From Berghia stephanieae (lineage: Eukaryota > Mollusca > Gastropoda > Nudibranchia > Aeolidiidae), in the NCBI GenBank assembly GCA_034508935.3, contig CM067445.1, positions 42,940,371 to 43,004,370 on the forward strand: a stretch of DNA of 64,000 bases, read 5' to 3'. The notes beneath the pieces are model-generated. The model was not told where the DNA came from. It made no database searches and saw nothing but the letters and a program-made list of their open reading frames with translations. A program made the translations under genes and the position numbers. This document shows, in pieces, positions 1 through 11,149 of the stretch. Position 1 is the stretch's first letter. The number at the start of each line of letters is the position of its first letter.

Positions 1-425
1 AAACAAAAACAAAAACAAACAAACAAAAAAAAAAAAAAAAAAAAACAAACAAAAACAACTGGTTCCAATCTCAATGGGTACCAAACTTGTGTAATTGATT
101 TTCTGATCTCAGAGTCATGGCATCTTATTTTCTAAATAAATCATGGTCGCCAATCAAAGAGCATAATCTATCCTCTTTTACTTCCCGTAATCCTCCGGTA
201 TATACATTCTGCTTCTAACTGCAAGTTGGTTACATTTACATACACTTCTCGTGCCTTCATGATCCTGAAGGTGATGCCAGCCCAGAAACAATCATGCTGG
301 AACAAGCTGATGGTGGAAATGTCAGACTAAGAACGATCCAACCCGGCGTCCAGACAAGACCTGCCTTCTCCTGGACTCACATCTCCAAAATGAAGAATTT
401 TACACATGAGAACGATGGAAGAAAA
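1..425. other. Opening stretch without a gene
   Basis: The first 55 bases are an A-rich tract of AAACA repeats, like the tail of a retroelement that begins outside the window. Nothing codes in the remainder, and no repeat family seen elsewhere in the window is recognisable here. Confidence 0.5.
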
Positions 426-427
426 AT

Positions 428-470
428 ATGAGTAAAGAGCATTTTTCAAGGACTCAATTATGTAGCGCCA
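428..470 (-). repeat. SINE-A fragment
   Basis: About 43 bases match the minus-strand middle of the SINE-A family (GAGTAAAGAGC followed by CAAGGACTCAATTATG). Neither the tRNA-like head nor the 3' tail is present, so it is a small relic. Confidence 0.45.
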
Positions 471-825
471 AAAGCCGGACCAGTGGAGTGAGAATAAATG
501 AGAGATTGGAGGACCTGGAGCTCCCTGATGACGATGTCTACGGACAGGGAAAGATGTAGTTCTTTCGTTGCTGCCCTACATGACAGCAGGTTTAGTGGGC
601 AGGAAATAAAATGAGTTCCGCCAGATTTAAACCCTCGTAGATACAGATAGTAAGCCAAGCGCCATGTTATCGCTGATCACAAAGAGCAAAAGATCTCTAT
701 TTGATTTATGTTTGTATTTGAGGTATTTGGGACAAAATGTGATGTGCTATGATAATGTAGAGTCTGTGATTTGTTAAACAAGGAGATAAATTTAATTACG
801 TCAATATGGAGTTGATGTTAATCAG

Positions 826-847
826 TAGTTGTAGTAGTAGTGATAGT

Positions 848-922
<75 letters not shown>

Positions 923-994
923 TGCTGTATAGTAGTAGTAGTAGTAGTAGTAGTAGTTTGTAGTAGTATTAGTAGTAGTTGTGCTGTTGTTGTT

Positions 995-1039
<45 letters not shown>

Positions 1040-1083
1040 AGTAGTAAGTAGAATAGTAGTATGTAGTAGTAGTAGTAGTAGTA

Positions 1084-1114
<31 letters not shown>

Positions 1115-1132
1115 TAGTAGTAGTAGTAGTAT

Positions 1133-1183
<51 letters not shown>

Positions 1184-1184
1184 G

Positions 1185-1229
<45 letters not shown>

Positions 1230-1230
1230 T
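826..1230. repeat. (TAG)n / (CTA)n microsatellite
   Basis: Roughly 400 bases of almost uninterrupted AGT triplets with occasional single-base slips. The long Tyr/Leu-rich reading frames across it follow from the triplet repeat and are not genes. Confidence 0.95.
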
Positions 1231-1490
1231 AAAAAAAACGGATTGTAACGTTGCAATTGGATCAAGAGAAGTAATTCATGAAATTCCAGACCGACTGCTT
1301 TTAGATACAATTCATTCGGACGTGTACATTAAACTATTCTTTACTTTAAAAAAAAATCATGCGTCAGAGATTAAATAAGAAGAGAATATGCATTCTGAAG
1401 TATGGAATATCAAAACTACAAGTATAGGGCATTATTAAACAGCTTCTACAGCTTTACCCCAGATTCGCTCGGTTTTTATGATCATTTCTG

Positions 1491-1640
1491 GGCCCGTTCT
1501 AATGAACGCGGACTAACTTTAGTAATTTACTAGTCTAGTAAATGACTAGCTAGTCTTTAGCCCAAGCTTAGTAAGTGTCTAAAAAAAATCGGATTCAATG
1601 AGCATTATTTAGTCTCGGACTAGCTGGGCTTTAGCTTAGA
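1491..1640. repeat. Harbinger left terminal and subterminal inverted repeat
   Basis: The outer 26 bases are the reverse complement of 15619-15644. Subterminal blocks rich in CTAGT and TAGTC are shared, more loosely, with 15490-15618. The flanking CTG is the target duplication. Confidence 0.75.
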
Positions 1641-1940
1641 AATGGGCGTGGCAAGTCCTGACCTAGTCCTGACCTCGCCCTTGACTCTATCGGTTGTTTT
1701 GTGCTGCTGTTTGGGTTCTTCTGACGGAAAAGATTTAATCAGCGCCACATCCGCTTTCGTTTTGTTTAGATTCTATTTCCTTTTGAAATTCAATGACGAA
1801 AATGGAGCTCAACAAGAGAAAAACTATAACTTTTCAAACCCTGAAACTGCAGCCCTCCTGGAAAATACAATTATGTCGATTTTGCAGCACTCCGTGACAG
1901 TGCGAAAAAAAGAGAAGATATATTTTTTCTTTGTCACTAA

Positions 1941-2312
1941 TGAAATGAAATAAAAATAGGCTATAGCACGGTCACTGACACTGGGCATCTGTAGGACTGT
2001 AGACTGTTAGGCTAATACACCGCCTCAAACATTTGTCAGTCCATATCTTTGCTTTTATGAGGTCTATTTTCATTTGAAAAGTTCAAAGTGAACAACTAAA
2101 TGACGCCGATTCAGTGGTGTATTTGGTCTATCATGAAATGAAATAAAAATAGGCTACAGCACGGTCACTGACACTGGGCATCTGTAGGCTAAATACACCA
2201 CCTCAAACATTTGTCAGTCCATATCTTTGCTTTTATGAGGTCTATTTTCATTTTGAAAAGTTCAAAGTGAACAACTAAATGACGCCGATTCAGTGGTGTA
2301 TTTGATCTATCT
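1941..2312. repeat. Tandem duplication, two units of about 185 bp
   Basis: Unit 1 (1941-2132) and unit 2 (2133-2312) both begin TGAAATGAAATAAAAATAGG and share the blocks CACGGTCACTGACACTGGGC and GACGCCGATTCAGTGGTG. They differ by a small insertion near 1995-2010 and a few substitutions. No coding signal is convincing across the junction. It lies inside the Harbinger element. Confidence 0.85.
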
Positions 2313-2319
2313 TCATGTG

Positions 2320-3055
2320 AATAAATATTTTATTATTGACTTTTCCAAAATTCCAATAGGTCATTCATTTGTATGTCGGGATCTATTTTTCCTTGATTTC
2401 AGCTGTCTCCGCTCTAAACTATACTTTTCTTTCTCAATAAATAATTCATTTTCTGTTTGCAATGTATTACAGAGATGTTGATTTACCACATGTAAAAATT
2501 TCAAAGTTGTATCTGAAGCTGTTTCTGAATTATTCTTGATTATCCATTGGGATGCTGTGCTTTGGTCACATTTTTTCCTATTAAGCTATATAATTTTCCA
2601 CCACATAAACGGTCATAACTTTTTAACCAGTTGAGATAGAGCGATAATTTTTTCACTCCCCTTTATTTTTCTATGCTAAATTAATACCCATAGCCACTAT
2701 TTTGAAAAATTCTTGCAAGTGCCTACTGTAGGTCCCTGCCACTCACAGTGTTGCTTTGTGTATTTGTATACCTCTAGACTACTTTGGATTGTGTTTATCT
2801 ACTTCCTATCTCCCTGCTCTGCTCTCTGATCCACCCTTTTACTACTTGGCAACCCGGTCTCGGGTTTCCAAAAAAAAAGAAAGAAAATTAATGAAAAAAA
2901 AAAAAAAGCAGGTTGGCATGTTCAATGAAAATTTTAAAGCATCATAATAGCCGACATGGCACCCATAATTTATCAATAAACAATATAAATAGATGTACTG
3001 TAGTGCGGAGGTTAGGCAATAAATTTCACCCTTCGTCTATGCCCCTACTAAGTGG
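2320..3055. other. No recognisable feature
   Basis: AT-rich, with short poly(A) tracts near 2870-2910. No repeat family of this window and no exon with plausible borders was seen. Confidence 0.4.
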
Positions 3056-3275
3056 GGCTTTGTTGTCTTGTAGTGTGACACTTTCATTTGGACCAGTAGG
3101 CCAAGATTCAAGTCCCACCCTGAGTGGTTCAAAGTCGAGTCATTGGAAAAGGCTCCTTATTGAGTAATTGGCCATTAAAAGTAATGACTCTGTCGGGGAA
3201 AAGTTGTGATATTGCTGTGTTGCTATTGGCTTGGAGCCCCGTACAGAGCTTTGAGCATGTTTAGCAGTATACAAT
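3056..3275 (+). repeat. SINE-A, old degenerate copy
   Basis: The order of blocks matches SINE-A: a GGCT..GTGGTCTAGTGG-like head here reading GGCTTTGTTGTCTTGTAG, a B-box-like ATTCAAGTCCC, the GGAAAAGGCTC block, and the AGCTTTGAGCATGTTTAG tail. Many substitutions and gaps suggest an old insertion. Confidence 0.6.
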
Positions 3276-3299
3276 CTAGCATCTGTGTCAGTTGCCACA

Positions 3300-4262
3300 A
3301 AAAAGACAAAAGTTTTAAGCTTTCAACTCACTTGAATATTTAGAACAAGTCAACAACCAGAAAAATTCGAAATGAAGTGGAAGTGAAAATAAACTTCTTT
3401 CTAAAAGTAAAAGGTTGTTTTTTTTCTTTTTTAAAAAAATTCCCAAGCGGTGTCTTTATGTATTCTTCTTTTTTTTTTTTTTCAGTGCAAAAAAATAACA
3501 GAAAATCGCTGACGCGTCAAAAGTTATAACCGCAATAAACGTAAATGCTAGGATAATGCTCTTTATATATTCTCAATTATTTTTTTTGTCTTTTAGAAAA
3601 TATTTTTAAAAACTAATAATAAATGAAATTCTACCGCAACATTATCATATTTAAAAAATTATGAAATTTTGAAAAATTAGGAGACTAATTTAATACTGTT
3701 CTGGTTTAGGGCAAGCCGTTAACGGGTTTGGGGCATGAGCATACATATTCGGGGTGAGGGGGTTTGGAATCTATTTTCAGTTTTTAAGCAAGGTTAACTG
3801 ATAATACCTCATATGTATTTACATCAAACTAACAAAAGATGTCAAATAATTGAGTTTCTCAAACAGTGGAGAGTTTAGTTTGACCAATCTGGAGTTAGAG
3901 CTGTTGGAATTTGAGGTATAGAAAAGCATACAGATTTAGGGCGACCTACCCTTGTACATTTGATAAGCAAGAAATAAATCTTCACCCTCTCCAGTCAGAC
4001 CCTACAAATATTTAATGATAAAATGCCAATTTAAGAGGTATGACTGATAATAATCTACACTCAAAAGCATGACATTTTTTATGCAAATAATTAAAGGATA
4101 CAGACTAATTATACAAGTAAAGTTTGCTACAACGAAAATAATAAATAAAGATTTTATGGCAACAAAAAGCAATCAATAGAACTGATTCCAGTGCAAAATG
4201 AATGTCCTCAACAATCTCATTACATAATCGTTGATTAACATATTTTTTTCTCCTTTTTCATT
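3300..4262. other. AT-rich stretch, no gene seen
   Basis: Poly(T) and poly(A) runs and AT-rich unique-looking sequence. It is bounded on the right by the acceptor of the Myb-like exon, so part of it is probably intron of that element gene. Confidence 0.4.
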
Positions 4263-4267
4263 TTCAG

Positions 4268-4490
4268 GTCTGGGAAAAGATCAGAATGAGAATCAATGCG
4301 GAATTCTCAAAAACCGTTCGGTGATGGAGCTAAAAACAAATTCAAGGACACGAAAAGAATAGTCCAAAGTCATGTTGATTCTGTAAAGCAGACTGGAGGG
4401 GGAAACCAGGACCCTCTTCAATCTTTACTGAACAAGTACCAGTACTCATCATTATTGGCGAGTGTAGTACCATTGTTGATGGTATTCAAG
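4268..4490 (+). pseudogene. Harbinger Myb/SANT-like DNA-binding protein, exon 1 in view (frameshifted)
   Basis: A pyrimidine-rich acceptor (TTTTCAG) precedes the exon and a GTAATT donor follows it. Translation gives VWEKIRMRINAEFSKTVR, then, after a shift of frame, NKFKDTKR and SVKQTGGG. The order W-x-x-I, N, K-N-K-F-K-D-x-K-R, then TGGG is the trihelix Myb/SANT-like domain carried by Harbinger elements, the partner protein needed for the transposase to enter the nucleus and bind the ends. At least one indel lies between the first helix and the NKFKD block (around 4320-4340), so no single frame covers the domain. The exon ends in a hydrophobic stretch (SSLLASVVPLLMVFK). Earlier exons should lie upstream but I could not place them. 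Confidence 0.6.
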
Positions 4491-4587
4491 GTAATTTTCT
4501 GCAATTATAATAGTTCCATACATTGTTCTGTATACAAATGTAAAAGGCTGTCATCTAGGCATTCCATGAATTAAGTAGTAGTAGTAG

Positions 4588-4735
4588 CATATGGCTACAC
4601 CTACAAATTTATTTCGTCAACCAAGCTTCTAAAGTCTTCCTCCGCCCTAAGGACGGTTTCGTAGCCACCTTCAAGTTTAGTGACTGGACAGTGGAGGACG
4701 ATGTGATCGCTGGTCTCTGGGCTGCCTGACATGAA
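4588..4735 (-). pseudogene. LINE 3' coding fragment (Cys/His knuckle region)
   Basis: Read on minus, the frame SGSPETSDHIVLHCPVTKL followed about 25 residues later by a stop resembles the C-terminal CGxxETxxHxLxxC segment of RNase H-bearing LINEs; the first Cys is replaced here. Only the last 45 or so residues remain. It sits in an intron of the Myb-like gene. Confidence 0.45.
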
Positions 4736-5073
4736 TAAAGATAGTACCTTACAATATTTTAAACAAGTAATTTGTACAATGCATGCATCTTTTGTGATCG
4801 TCTAATATTGACTCATCCTTACAATTGCCTATGCACAGATTCATTGAACAATATTTTTCTCTAATATAACTATCCTCTTATGGTAGTTAAGTCTCAAAAG
4901 TATATCACCTCTATTGCATATCTAACAACTGCCTGTGGGACACGTTTCCTCTTGATTTTTTATCAATTTTAAAAACATTAAAACAATAAATGAAGACTGA
5001 AGTCGAGTATCAAAACAAGATTATTCACATTTAATAATTCAATGGTAGTTAAAATCTTGAAATTTACTTTACA

Positions 5074-5236
5074 CCATCAATCCTGAAGTAGCTGACAAAA
5101 TTATATGAATATTTCAAATTTGAAATAAGTGATGGAGCAAGAGCTTTTGTGTCATAAGGGATTGCCATGTATTTTTTATCACAAATCGTCAAAGTGACAT
5201 CACGCAACATTGTATTGAAATTCCACTTTGGAATTG
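5074..5236 (-). CDS. Possible terminal exon of an unrecognised gene
   Basis: On minus, an acceptor CTTTACAG precedes an open frame DPIPKWNFNTMLRDVTLTIC..., about 53 codons, ending ...YFRIDGVK and TAA. Composition is protein-like (aromatic and hydrophobic residues evenly spaced), unlike the low-complexity frames nearby. No domain is recognised, no upstream exon was found, and no AATAAA follows, so it may be a chance frame or a relic. It lies antisense to the Myb-like gene intron. Confidence 0.22.
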
Positions 5237-5284
5237 GGTCCTGTAAAGATTTATTTTGTTTCATTTAGTGTTTTATTTAGGGCA

Positions 5285-5425
5285 AGCCAATGGCACAGCG
5301 AGTTATCATGCTTGCATATGAATCAAAGTGTCATGGGTTCAATTCCCAGCAGATTTGTTATTTCTGGGATTCATGGGTCTCAAGATCAGAAGATAAGATT
5401 ACACTTGGATGCATTTCATGGTTAA
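5285..5425 (+). repeat. tRNA-like SINE head fragment
   Basis: The stretch GGCACAGCGAGTTATCATGC ... GGGTTCAATTCCCAGCAG has spaced A-box-like and B-box-like (GGTTCAATTCC) elements about 40 bases apart, followed by unrelated sequence and an A run. It does not match SINE-A, C or I, so it may be a further SINE family or a tRNA pseudogene. Confidence 0.35.
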
Positions 5426-5679
5426 AAAAAAAAAAAGAGCCAGAGACCCGTAATTATATGATGCAAATTTTACATTAAAAATCAATTGATATCGTATCAT
5501 ATTAAAATTGATATAAATAGAATTAAAATCATTATAACTTCATAACCATTCACCTTTAAAAAAAAAAAACCACTGTGTTCCTCCTCATTAAGTTTGTAAT
5601 GGGTAATCTGGACTTGGAAGTGCAACTTGTGAATTCTATACTTCATTTAATTCAAATTTATCAACAATTTTCTTTACAG

Positions 5680-5772
5680 TAATGGGCACTGAGAGTTTGG
5701 TTCCGAATCCCAGTCCAGCCAGAAATATTATTGACATATCTGACTGTAATCTTGGAGATTACATCATAATCA
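5680..5772 (+). pseudogene. Putative middle exon of the Harbinger Myb-like gene
   Basis: Bounded by TTTCTTTACAG and a GTAAGC donor. The open frame reads MGTESLVPNPSPARNIIDIS and continues about 10 residues. Its 3' phase (one base over) joins exactly in frame with the next exon at 7118. Its 5' phase does not fit the frame of 4268-4490, consistent with indels there or a missing exon. Function of the segment is not recognised. Confidence 0.42.
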
Positions 5773-5853
5773 GTAAGCATAATTCTTTTGCTAAAAAGTC
5801 ATAAAATTATTAATAGAATTTCACCCGAAAGACTAAAGAAAATTTTTTTAAAT

Positions 5854-6140
5854 GAGCTTTTATATATAGCAATAAACACTAAACGTGCTCAAAGCGCTTT
5901 ACAAGGGGTCCCTGACCAACAGCAACATTTAGAACGGGACATGACGTCTGTTAGGCGATATTACAATTTTTCGGACAAAGACAACACTGTTAACGGCCAG
6001 GTACTCATTTTACACCTGAGTACTTTGAGAGAATATGAGTAAAGAGTCTTTTCCAAGGACTCAACTATGCGCCGAGCGAGGCTCAGGGCCAGGACCTTCC
6101 GATCCGAAAGCGAGTGTCATACCACAAGACCACATAGCCA
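5854..6140 (-). repeat. SINE-A, near full length
   Basis: Starts at the 3' tail (GAGCTTTTATATATAGC), runs through AAAGCGCTTTACAAGGGGTC, TTACAATTTTTCGGACAAAG and the CTTTTCCAAGGACTC block to the tRNA-like head (ACCACATAGCC at the right). The B-box region is altered (CTCAGGGCC in place of CTCGAACCC). Confidence 0.88.
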
Positions 6141-6287
6141 CTAACAGTGTATTTAACATTGACAACAGTACTGAAAGGACTATCACGGCTAACAAGTTGG
6201 TCAAAATGGGGGACATTGAAGTGACAGTGGGACCACGAAGTATAATATAAGTGAGGTTGTGTGATTTTGTTTAATCAACATTCTTTA

Positions 6288-6745
6288 TTTGTTTGTTTTT
6301 AATGGTTTATACGGCGCTTGCAACACATTAAGGTCATATCAGTGCCAGTAAAAAGGAAGAAAATGGGATAGCAAAATGGTCTAGAATTATAAATCCTCTT
6401 CTGTTTTTAATTGCTTTCGATATATTTAGGTCATTTCAGCACCAGTAAAAAGGATGCAAATGGATAGTCAAGCAATTCTAGATTACCAATTCAAAGCACT
6501 AATAAGTAAAACAAAAAGGGAATGGTTCTTATACTTATATGGAATGGATGTAGATTCCAAGAGCATGCCATCAGTGTACTTAGTTTAAAGTCACCTAAAA
6601 GTGTCGTCCAGGCACAAGCACAGGTCCCCACTAAGAGGAACACACTCAAATGCTTACTTATCACATATTATATATGTTTAAAAAAAAATACTGGTTCCCC
6701 CTTAGAGAACAATACTCAAACAAAAAGATGATTTACAAGGAAATA
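6288..6745 (-). repeat. Repeat B copy, diverged
   Basis: Begins with the complement of the tail (TTTTTAATGGTTTATACGGC) and runs to the GATGATTTACAAGGA block. The first 120 bases are partly duplicated (a second AGGTCATTTCAGCACCAGTA at 6429). The 5' third of the family is missing. Confidence 0.85.
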
Positions 6746-7117
6746 AAACAAAAATGCATACTGTTGCTGAGTCCATCGTCTTCTCAAATATATTTATATT
6801 AACACTTTTAAGCACTGACGAACAGTTTATAAGGATTTGTTTAAAAAGTGGGATGTAGTTCTAAAATTATCTTAATTAAATGGCCAGCATTTCATGTTGC
6901 TTAAGGAGATAACATTGTTCAAAAGTTTTTATCATTCCAAATGCTGGCTTTGACCTGAAGACAATGTTGTATCAGAGAAGTTTCAAAATGAAATGACGTT
7001 TTTGATTTCAGCACCACTTGATTTCATAATGTGGCCAGTTTCATAATTCACAGATATAAACATGTTTTGTTTCAATGCAGTGAAAAAAATGTTCTAAAGA
7101 TTATTTTTCCTCCACAG

Positions 7118-7329
7118 CTTCAACACTAGCCAAACAGATGGATATGAATGAGATTAATGAAATCAGTTTTGTTGATTGCTCTGTGGTGGAGTCAATAGTT
7201 GTAATAGATGATTTGTCAAATCACTTTCAAGAGGAGACAACAGAAACTCTTCTCCATACACCAGAGGAGTGGAATGCCTCAGATGGCATCAGCCAAAGAT
7301 TACGGCAAGCTGGCCCCAAGAGGAGATGA
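7118..7329 (+). pseudogene. Putative last exon of the Harbinger Myb-like gene
   Basis: Acceptor TTTTTCCTCCACAG precedes an open frame TSTLAKQMDMNEINEISF... ending GISQRLRQAGPKRR and TGA. The join to the exon at 5680-5772 is in phase. The segment is acidic in its first two thirds (many E/D) and basic at its end. No domain recognised; assignment to the Harbinger gene rests on position and phase only. It could instead be a captured host exon. Confidence 0.42.
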
Positions 7330-7532
7330 CAGATCACTGACAATCCATTAGTGGATCAATGGCTGCAGTCAGAAATTTTGAAAAACAACTCCATTATAAA
7401 AAAAAAAAACTCCATTGTTGAACAAAATACCATAAAAATTGAATACCGTACATGAAATTTAAGATGAGGCATATTAATTATGACACTACTTATAATTAAA
7501 TTATTCTTTTTATATCTTTTGATATTATAGCT

Positions 7533-8403
7533 GTCATCTGCATTTTTTGTCAAATTGGGACCTAAAATTTGCCAAAACTTGCCCAAAAAAACCCCAAAAT
7601 TTGCCAAGAAATTTGCCAAAAAGACCAAAATTTGCCCAAAAATTTGCCGAGGAGAACTAAGCGTTTCAGTAAAAATTAACATGCGATACAGAAAAAAAAA
7701 AAAAATATATAAGACAATTTATTACATTTAAATAATTTAAGGAGGCTACATTTATTAATTTACACAATGTAAAGCGATTTATGCGCCCAAACTTTCAGAC
7801 AATCACACACACACACACAAAGACGTACACTTTCAGTCAGACTCATCAAAGGCCTAGTTTTCTTTTACTACTTATTGTAGTAAAGGAAAACTAGTCCTTT
7901 GATGTTGTTTTCTGTGAGTCTACGCCTTCTGGAAGACAAGACAAGATTGTAAAGAGAAAAACTTCGCTCAGCATCGATTGACGAGCATGTTGAGAAGGCA
8001 TACCGGGACGCCAATGCAGCGAGAGCTGGAACATGATCTGCCACAGACTTCCAAAATAGGATCAGATCTATAATTCCAGTATCAGACTTTCTCACAGCAC
8101 TGGGCCCCAGTTTCTCAATATACCCCGTGAACTCATGCTGAGAAATATCACAAAAATTGGGAATTGCAGTGTATGCAGATACACTGCGAGCATGAGATCA
8201 TTATCCGTAGAGAGTAGCTTCCCTTGGTTTGGGCCCAGGCAAAGCTGCAACATTTCTCAAGTTTCGCACTTTTTTTTTCGTTATTTTGTTTTCGCTTCCT
8301 TTTTTTTTCCCAAAATTTGCCACGCGATTTGCCAATTTTGGGAAATTTGCCCAAATTTGCGGATCGCCCTGATTTGCGGCCGCAAAAAATGCAGATGACA
8401 GAT
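7533..8403 (-). mobile_element. hAT-like element remnant nested in the Harbinger element
   Basis: Ends carry the inverted repeat CTGTCATCTGCATTTTTTG (left) and its complement at 8385-8403. Just inside both ends lie many copies of AAATTTGCC, the kind of subterminal motif hAT transposases bind. A fragment of hAT transposase (7868-8095) is inside on minus. I could not define a clean 8-bp duplication: TATTATAG and ATATAGGA are only similar. Confidence 0.62.
7868..8095 (-). pseudogene. hAT transposase C-terminal (hATC dimerisation) fragment
   Basis: The 75-residue frame contains FWKSVADHVPALAALASRYA, then SSIDAERSFSLYN and SRRRRLTENNIKGLVFL. This is the hATC pattern: W..., P-x-L-x-x-L-A, S-x-x-x-E-R-x-F-S, R-x-x-L. 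Only the end of the protein survives; the RNase H-like catalytic part is absent, so the element depended on another source for movement. Confidence 0.78.
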
Positions 8404-9225
8404 ATAGGAAATTAATTCATGTATGAAAATCACCTGGGAGCGTTCACAAATGACGTCATCATTTGGTTTTTATCCATGACCCAATTGGTTTCTAATGTCT
8501 TGAATCTGAATATTAATTCAATCACATGTATTTTGAGTCAATTTTTAAAATGGTTTAAAGCAATCCATGGAGACATGTTGCAATACATTTGTCCGTAGTG
8601 TAGAAAAAATTGGCCTCATCTTAGAAAATCGCAGTTAAAACCTGTCTTATGAATTGCCTTAAACCATTTTTTAAAAATGGTTCTTGAGATTTTCTAGTTG
8701 TTATTTAGAGTGGTTTTAGTCCTGTATTTATCTCAATCTGTACTTTTGATAGAGCTGATATGTTTTTGTTAAAATTTACTTAAAATCGCATGCGTGCAGT
8801 GTTTAAGGCCTTTTTTTTACTACAATCACTCCATTGTTCCTTATGTTATTGGTAGAACAAATCCTCTGGAATAAATACAGATTGTTATTTTGGCCTATTG
8901 TCACAAACTTGTACAGTGGCATGACGATTTAAGACCCTTATCACAATGTGACTTGGGACTATCCTAGGCTTTGGCTAAGCGGCTGGAGAATGATTTATAC
9001 AAAAGGTCTTACAATATGTAATTGTCTTATGACAATAGGGCAGTTAAAATTTGATTGCTCAACTCAGGATTTTGATGACCTTAAAAAAAAGAAAATTTTA
9101 ATGCCCCTTTGTTTTCTGTTTGATAACCGACTCAGGCATGAGAATTCTTGTTCAGTTTTCCAATTTATATCAGACCCATTCCAGAAAAAATTACAGTGAA
9201 TGCACTTTAATACTTCCTGCAAAAC
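8404..9225. other. No gene seen
   Basis: AT-rich unique-looking sequence. Several short frames exist but none has plausible borders or composition. Confidence 0.4.
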
Positions 9226-9227
9226 AG

Positions 9228-9317
9228 GTTTGTTTTTGTTTTTAAGGGTTTTACAGCACTTGCAACACATCAGCGCCAGTAAAAAGGAGTAAAATGGGAT
9301 AGTCAAAGAGTACTAGA
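9228..9317 (-). repeat. Repeat B, short 3' fragment
   Basis: Only the tail part (TTTTTAAGGGTTTTACAGCA to the AAATGGGATAG block) is present, with a small deletion, as expected for a strongly 5'-truncated retroinsertion. Confidence 0.8.
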
Positions 9318-9525
9318 TGCCTGATAGGCGACTTGTAGTTATATGATATAGAAATTTGTTTCCATATGACCAGCTGGAACAATAATTAAAACAGTGTAAC
9401 ATTTATGTAGCTCATCACAACAAGAATACTGCACACAGTATACTTGTAGAGTGATGTACTACATTAATGATTATATTTATTTCCTGATAAGAGAGGGTCA
9501 ACGATATTTCTAAAAGCTCTATAAT

Positions 9526-9772
9526 TCAGCCTGGCTGCCTTGCCAGCAGCAAGACGTTCTGTTCAGATGCTCCTTCCTGAGTCCCAATAGGAGAAAAGTT
9601 ATGATTGCTGTCATCATCATCATTACGGTTGTTTTCTTCCATGGGTAGGCCAGCATCAACAGCAAAGTTGTGGAGCCAAAAACACACATAAATAACCTTG
9701 CAGGATCTGTCAGGCGTCATTCTGAGCTCGTCATGGAGACAATTCCATCTTCTTTTAACCACTCCAATTACT
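9526..9772 (-). pseudogene. PIF/Harbinger transposase, C-terminal exon
   Basis: On minus, TTCAACAG is followed by an open frame RVIGVVKRRWNCLHDELRMT... with CKVIYVCFWLHNFAVDAGLP, ending in TGA after an acidic tail. V-x-K-R-R-x-x-x-L, then E-L-R-M-x-P, then x-x-L-H-N-x-A is the conserved C-terminal block of HARBI1-type DDE transposases, containing the final part of the catalytic fold. The usual acidic third catalytic residue precedes this exon and is not visible. Together with 14767-14968 on the same strand it brackets 5 kb of introns and nested repeats. Confidence 0.8.
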
Positions 9773-9831
9773 CTGTTGAATTGACAATAATTGCTTGTAC
9801 ATGTACACTTAAAACCAATTAAAATTAAATG

Positions 9832-9985
<154 letters not shown>

Positions 9986-10597
9986 TTTTGTCTCAGTAAT
10001 TTAATTAGAATTAGAAGGGAAAGAATTATAATGGTTAATCTGAGTTCTTCAAAAAAAAATTTAATGTTTATGACAATGACAGTATGATTACAACTATTTT
10101 TTTGGTTAATTTTCTTTTATTTCATTGATCATTTGCAAATTGTATTGTTAAAGTGGATATAAAAATAAACCTGAAATATTAAAGAAAATGTTATTGTTTC
10201 CTGGAGGGTGGGATTATATGACTGGTAAAACTTACCTTTCAATTGTGCATTTTGTGATACGATGGGCGGTGTTAAATGCCTCTTCTCCTCTATTTTGGGG
10301 GTTTTGGTATTGGGGTCATTAGCCAATTTCTTAACATATAACGACTGTCTCCAAGGATCACACCATCCAAAGCCCTGCGATGCGGATCCTCAAATGCAAA
10401 GAATAGCCCAAATTTGCATCATGCACTGAACCAGGCCACTTAGGAACCAAGTTTGTAACTTATAAAATTGCATCAGAGACGACCTAAAAATGGGAGAAGG
10501 AAAATTTTGCATATAATAAAACCTGCAATAAAATCTTAATCAGGAAGTGTAGTGAACTTACGTACAATACAGCTCGCGCACAATTTCCTCATATAAA

Positions 10598-10680
10598 ATA
10601 ATAAAATTCCCTTTATTCATCCCATAGGAGAAATGTGTCTCAGGGTCTATTCCAAGGGAAGAATGGAATAACCCAGGCGT
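10598..10680 (-). repeat. SINE-C 3' fragment
   Basis: Matches the minus strand of the SINE-C tail: ATTCCCTTTATTCATCCCAT, then GGTCTATTCCAAGGGAAGAA and GGAATAACCCAGGCGTCAG. The head is missing. Confidence 0.75.
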
Positions 10681-10813
10681 CAGGGAATGGAGATGGGATG
10701 AGGGTGGGGGAGTAGTAGTCATTGGGTGACCTTTTAACAACCATGTACTTTGCAGCTCTGAAGGAGTGAAGGAAGAACTATTTGATGCGATTACTTTCAG
10801 CATGATGTCTTTG

Positions 10814-11115
10814 TGCGGATGTGGTCTATTGGTATGACACTCGCTTTTGGATCGGTAGGTCCTGGGTTTGAACCTTTCACTCGGCACATAGTTGAGTCCT
10901 TGGAAAAGGCTCTTTACTCACATTCTCTCACTGTACTCATGTGTAAAATGAGTACCTGGCCGTTAGCAGCGGTGCCTTTGTCCGAAAAATTGTAATATCG
11001 CCTGACAGGCGCATGTCTCGTCCTACATGTTAAATGTTGCTGTTGACCAGAGTCCCCTTGTAAAGCGCTTTGAGCACATTTAGTGGATATTGCGTTATAT
11101 AAGGCTAAATTTTAA
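10814..11115 (+). repeat. SINE-A, full length
   Basis: tRNA-like head with A box TGGTCTATTGG and B-box-like GGTTTGAACC, body GGAAAAGGCTCTTTACTCAC, then the L2-like tail CTTGTAAAGCGCTTTGAGCA and TTGCGTTATATAAGGC. Heads of this type are RNA polymerase III promoters; the tail is thought to recruit a partner LINE reverse transcriptase. Confidence 0.9.
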
Positions 11116-11149
11116 TTATTTTTCAAAAAATGTCTTTGTACTTGACGCT

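Noticed and set aside
969-1310. Poly-Tyr/Leu reading frame on minus
   Set aside because: Translation of (CTA)n; no start context or protein-like composition.
1642-1953. 103-residue plus frame just inside the Harbinger left end
   Set aside because: No splice or domain support; ends in the tandem duplication; composition ordinary for chance frames.
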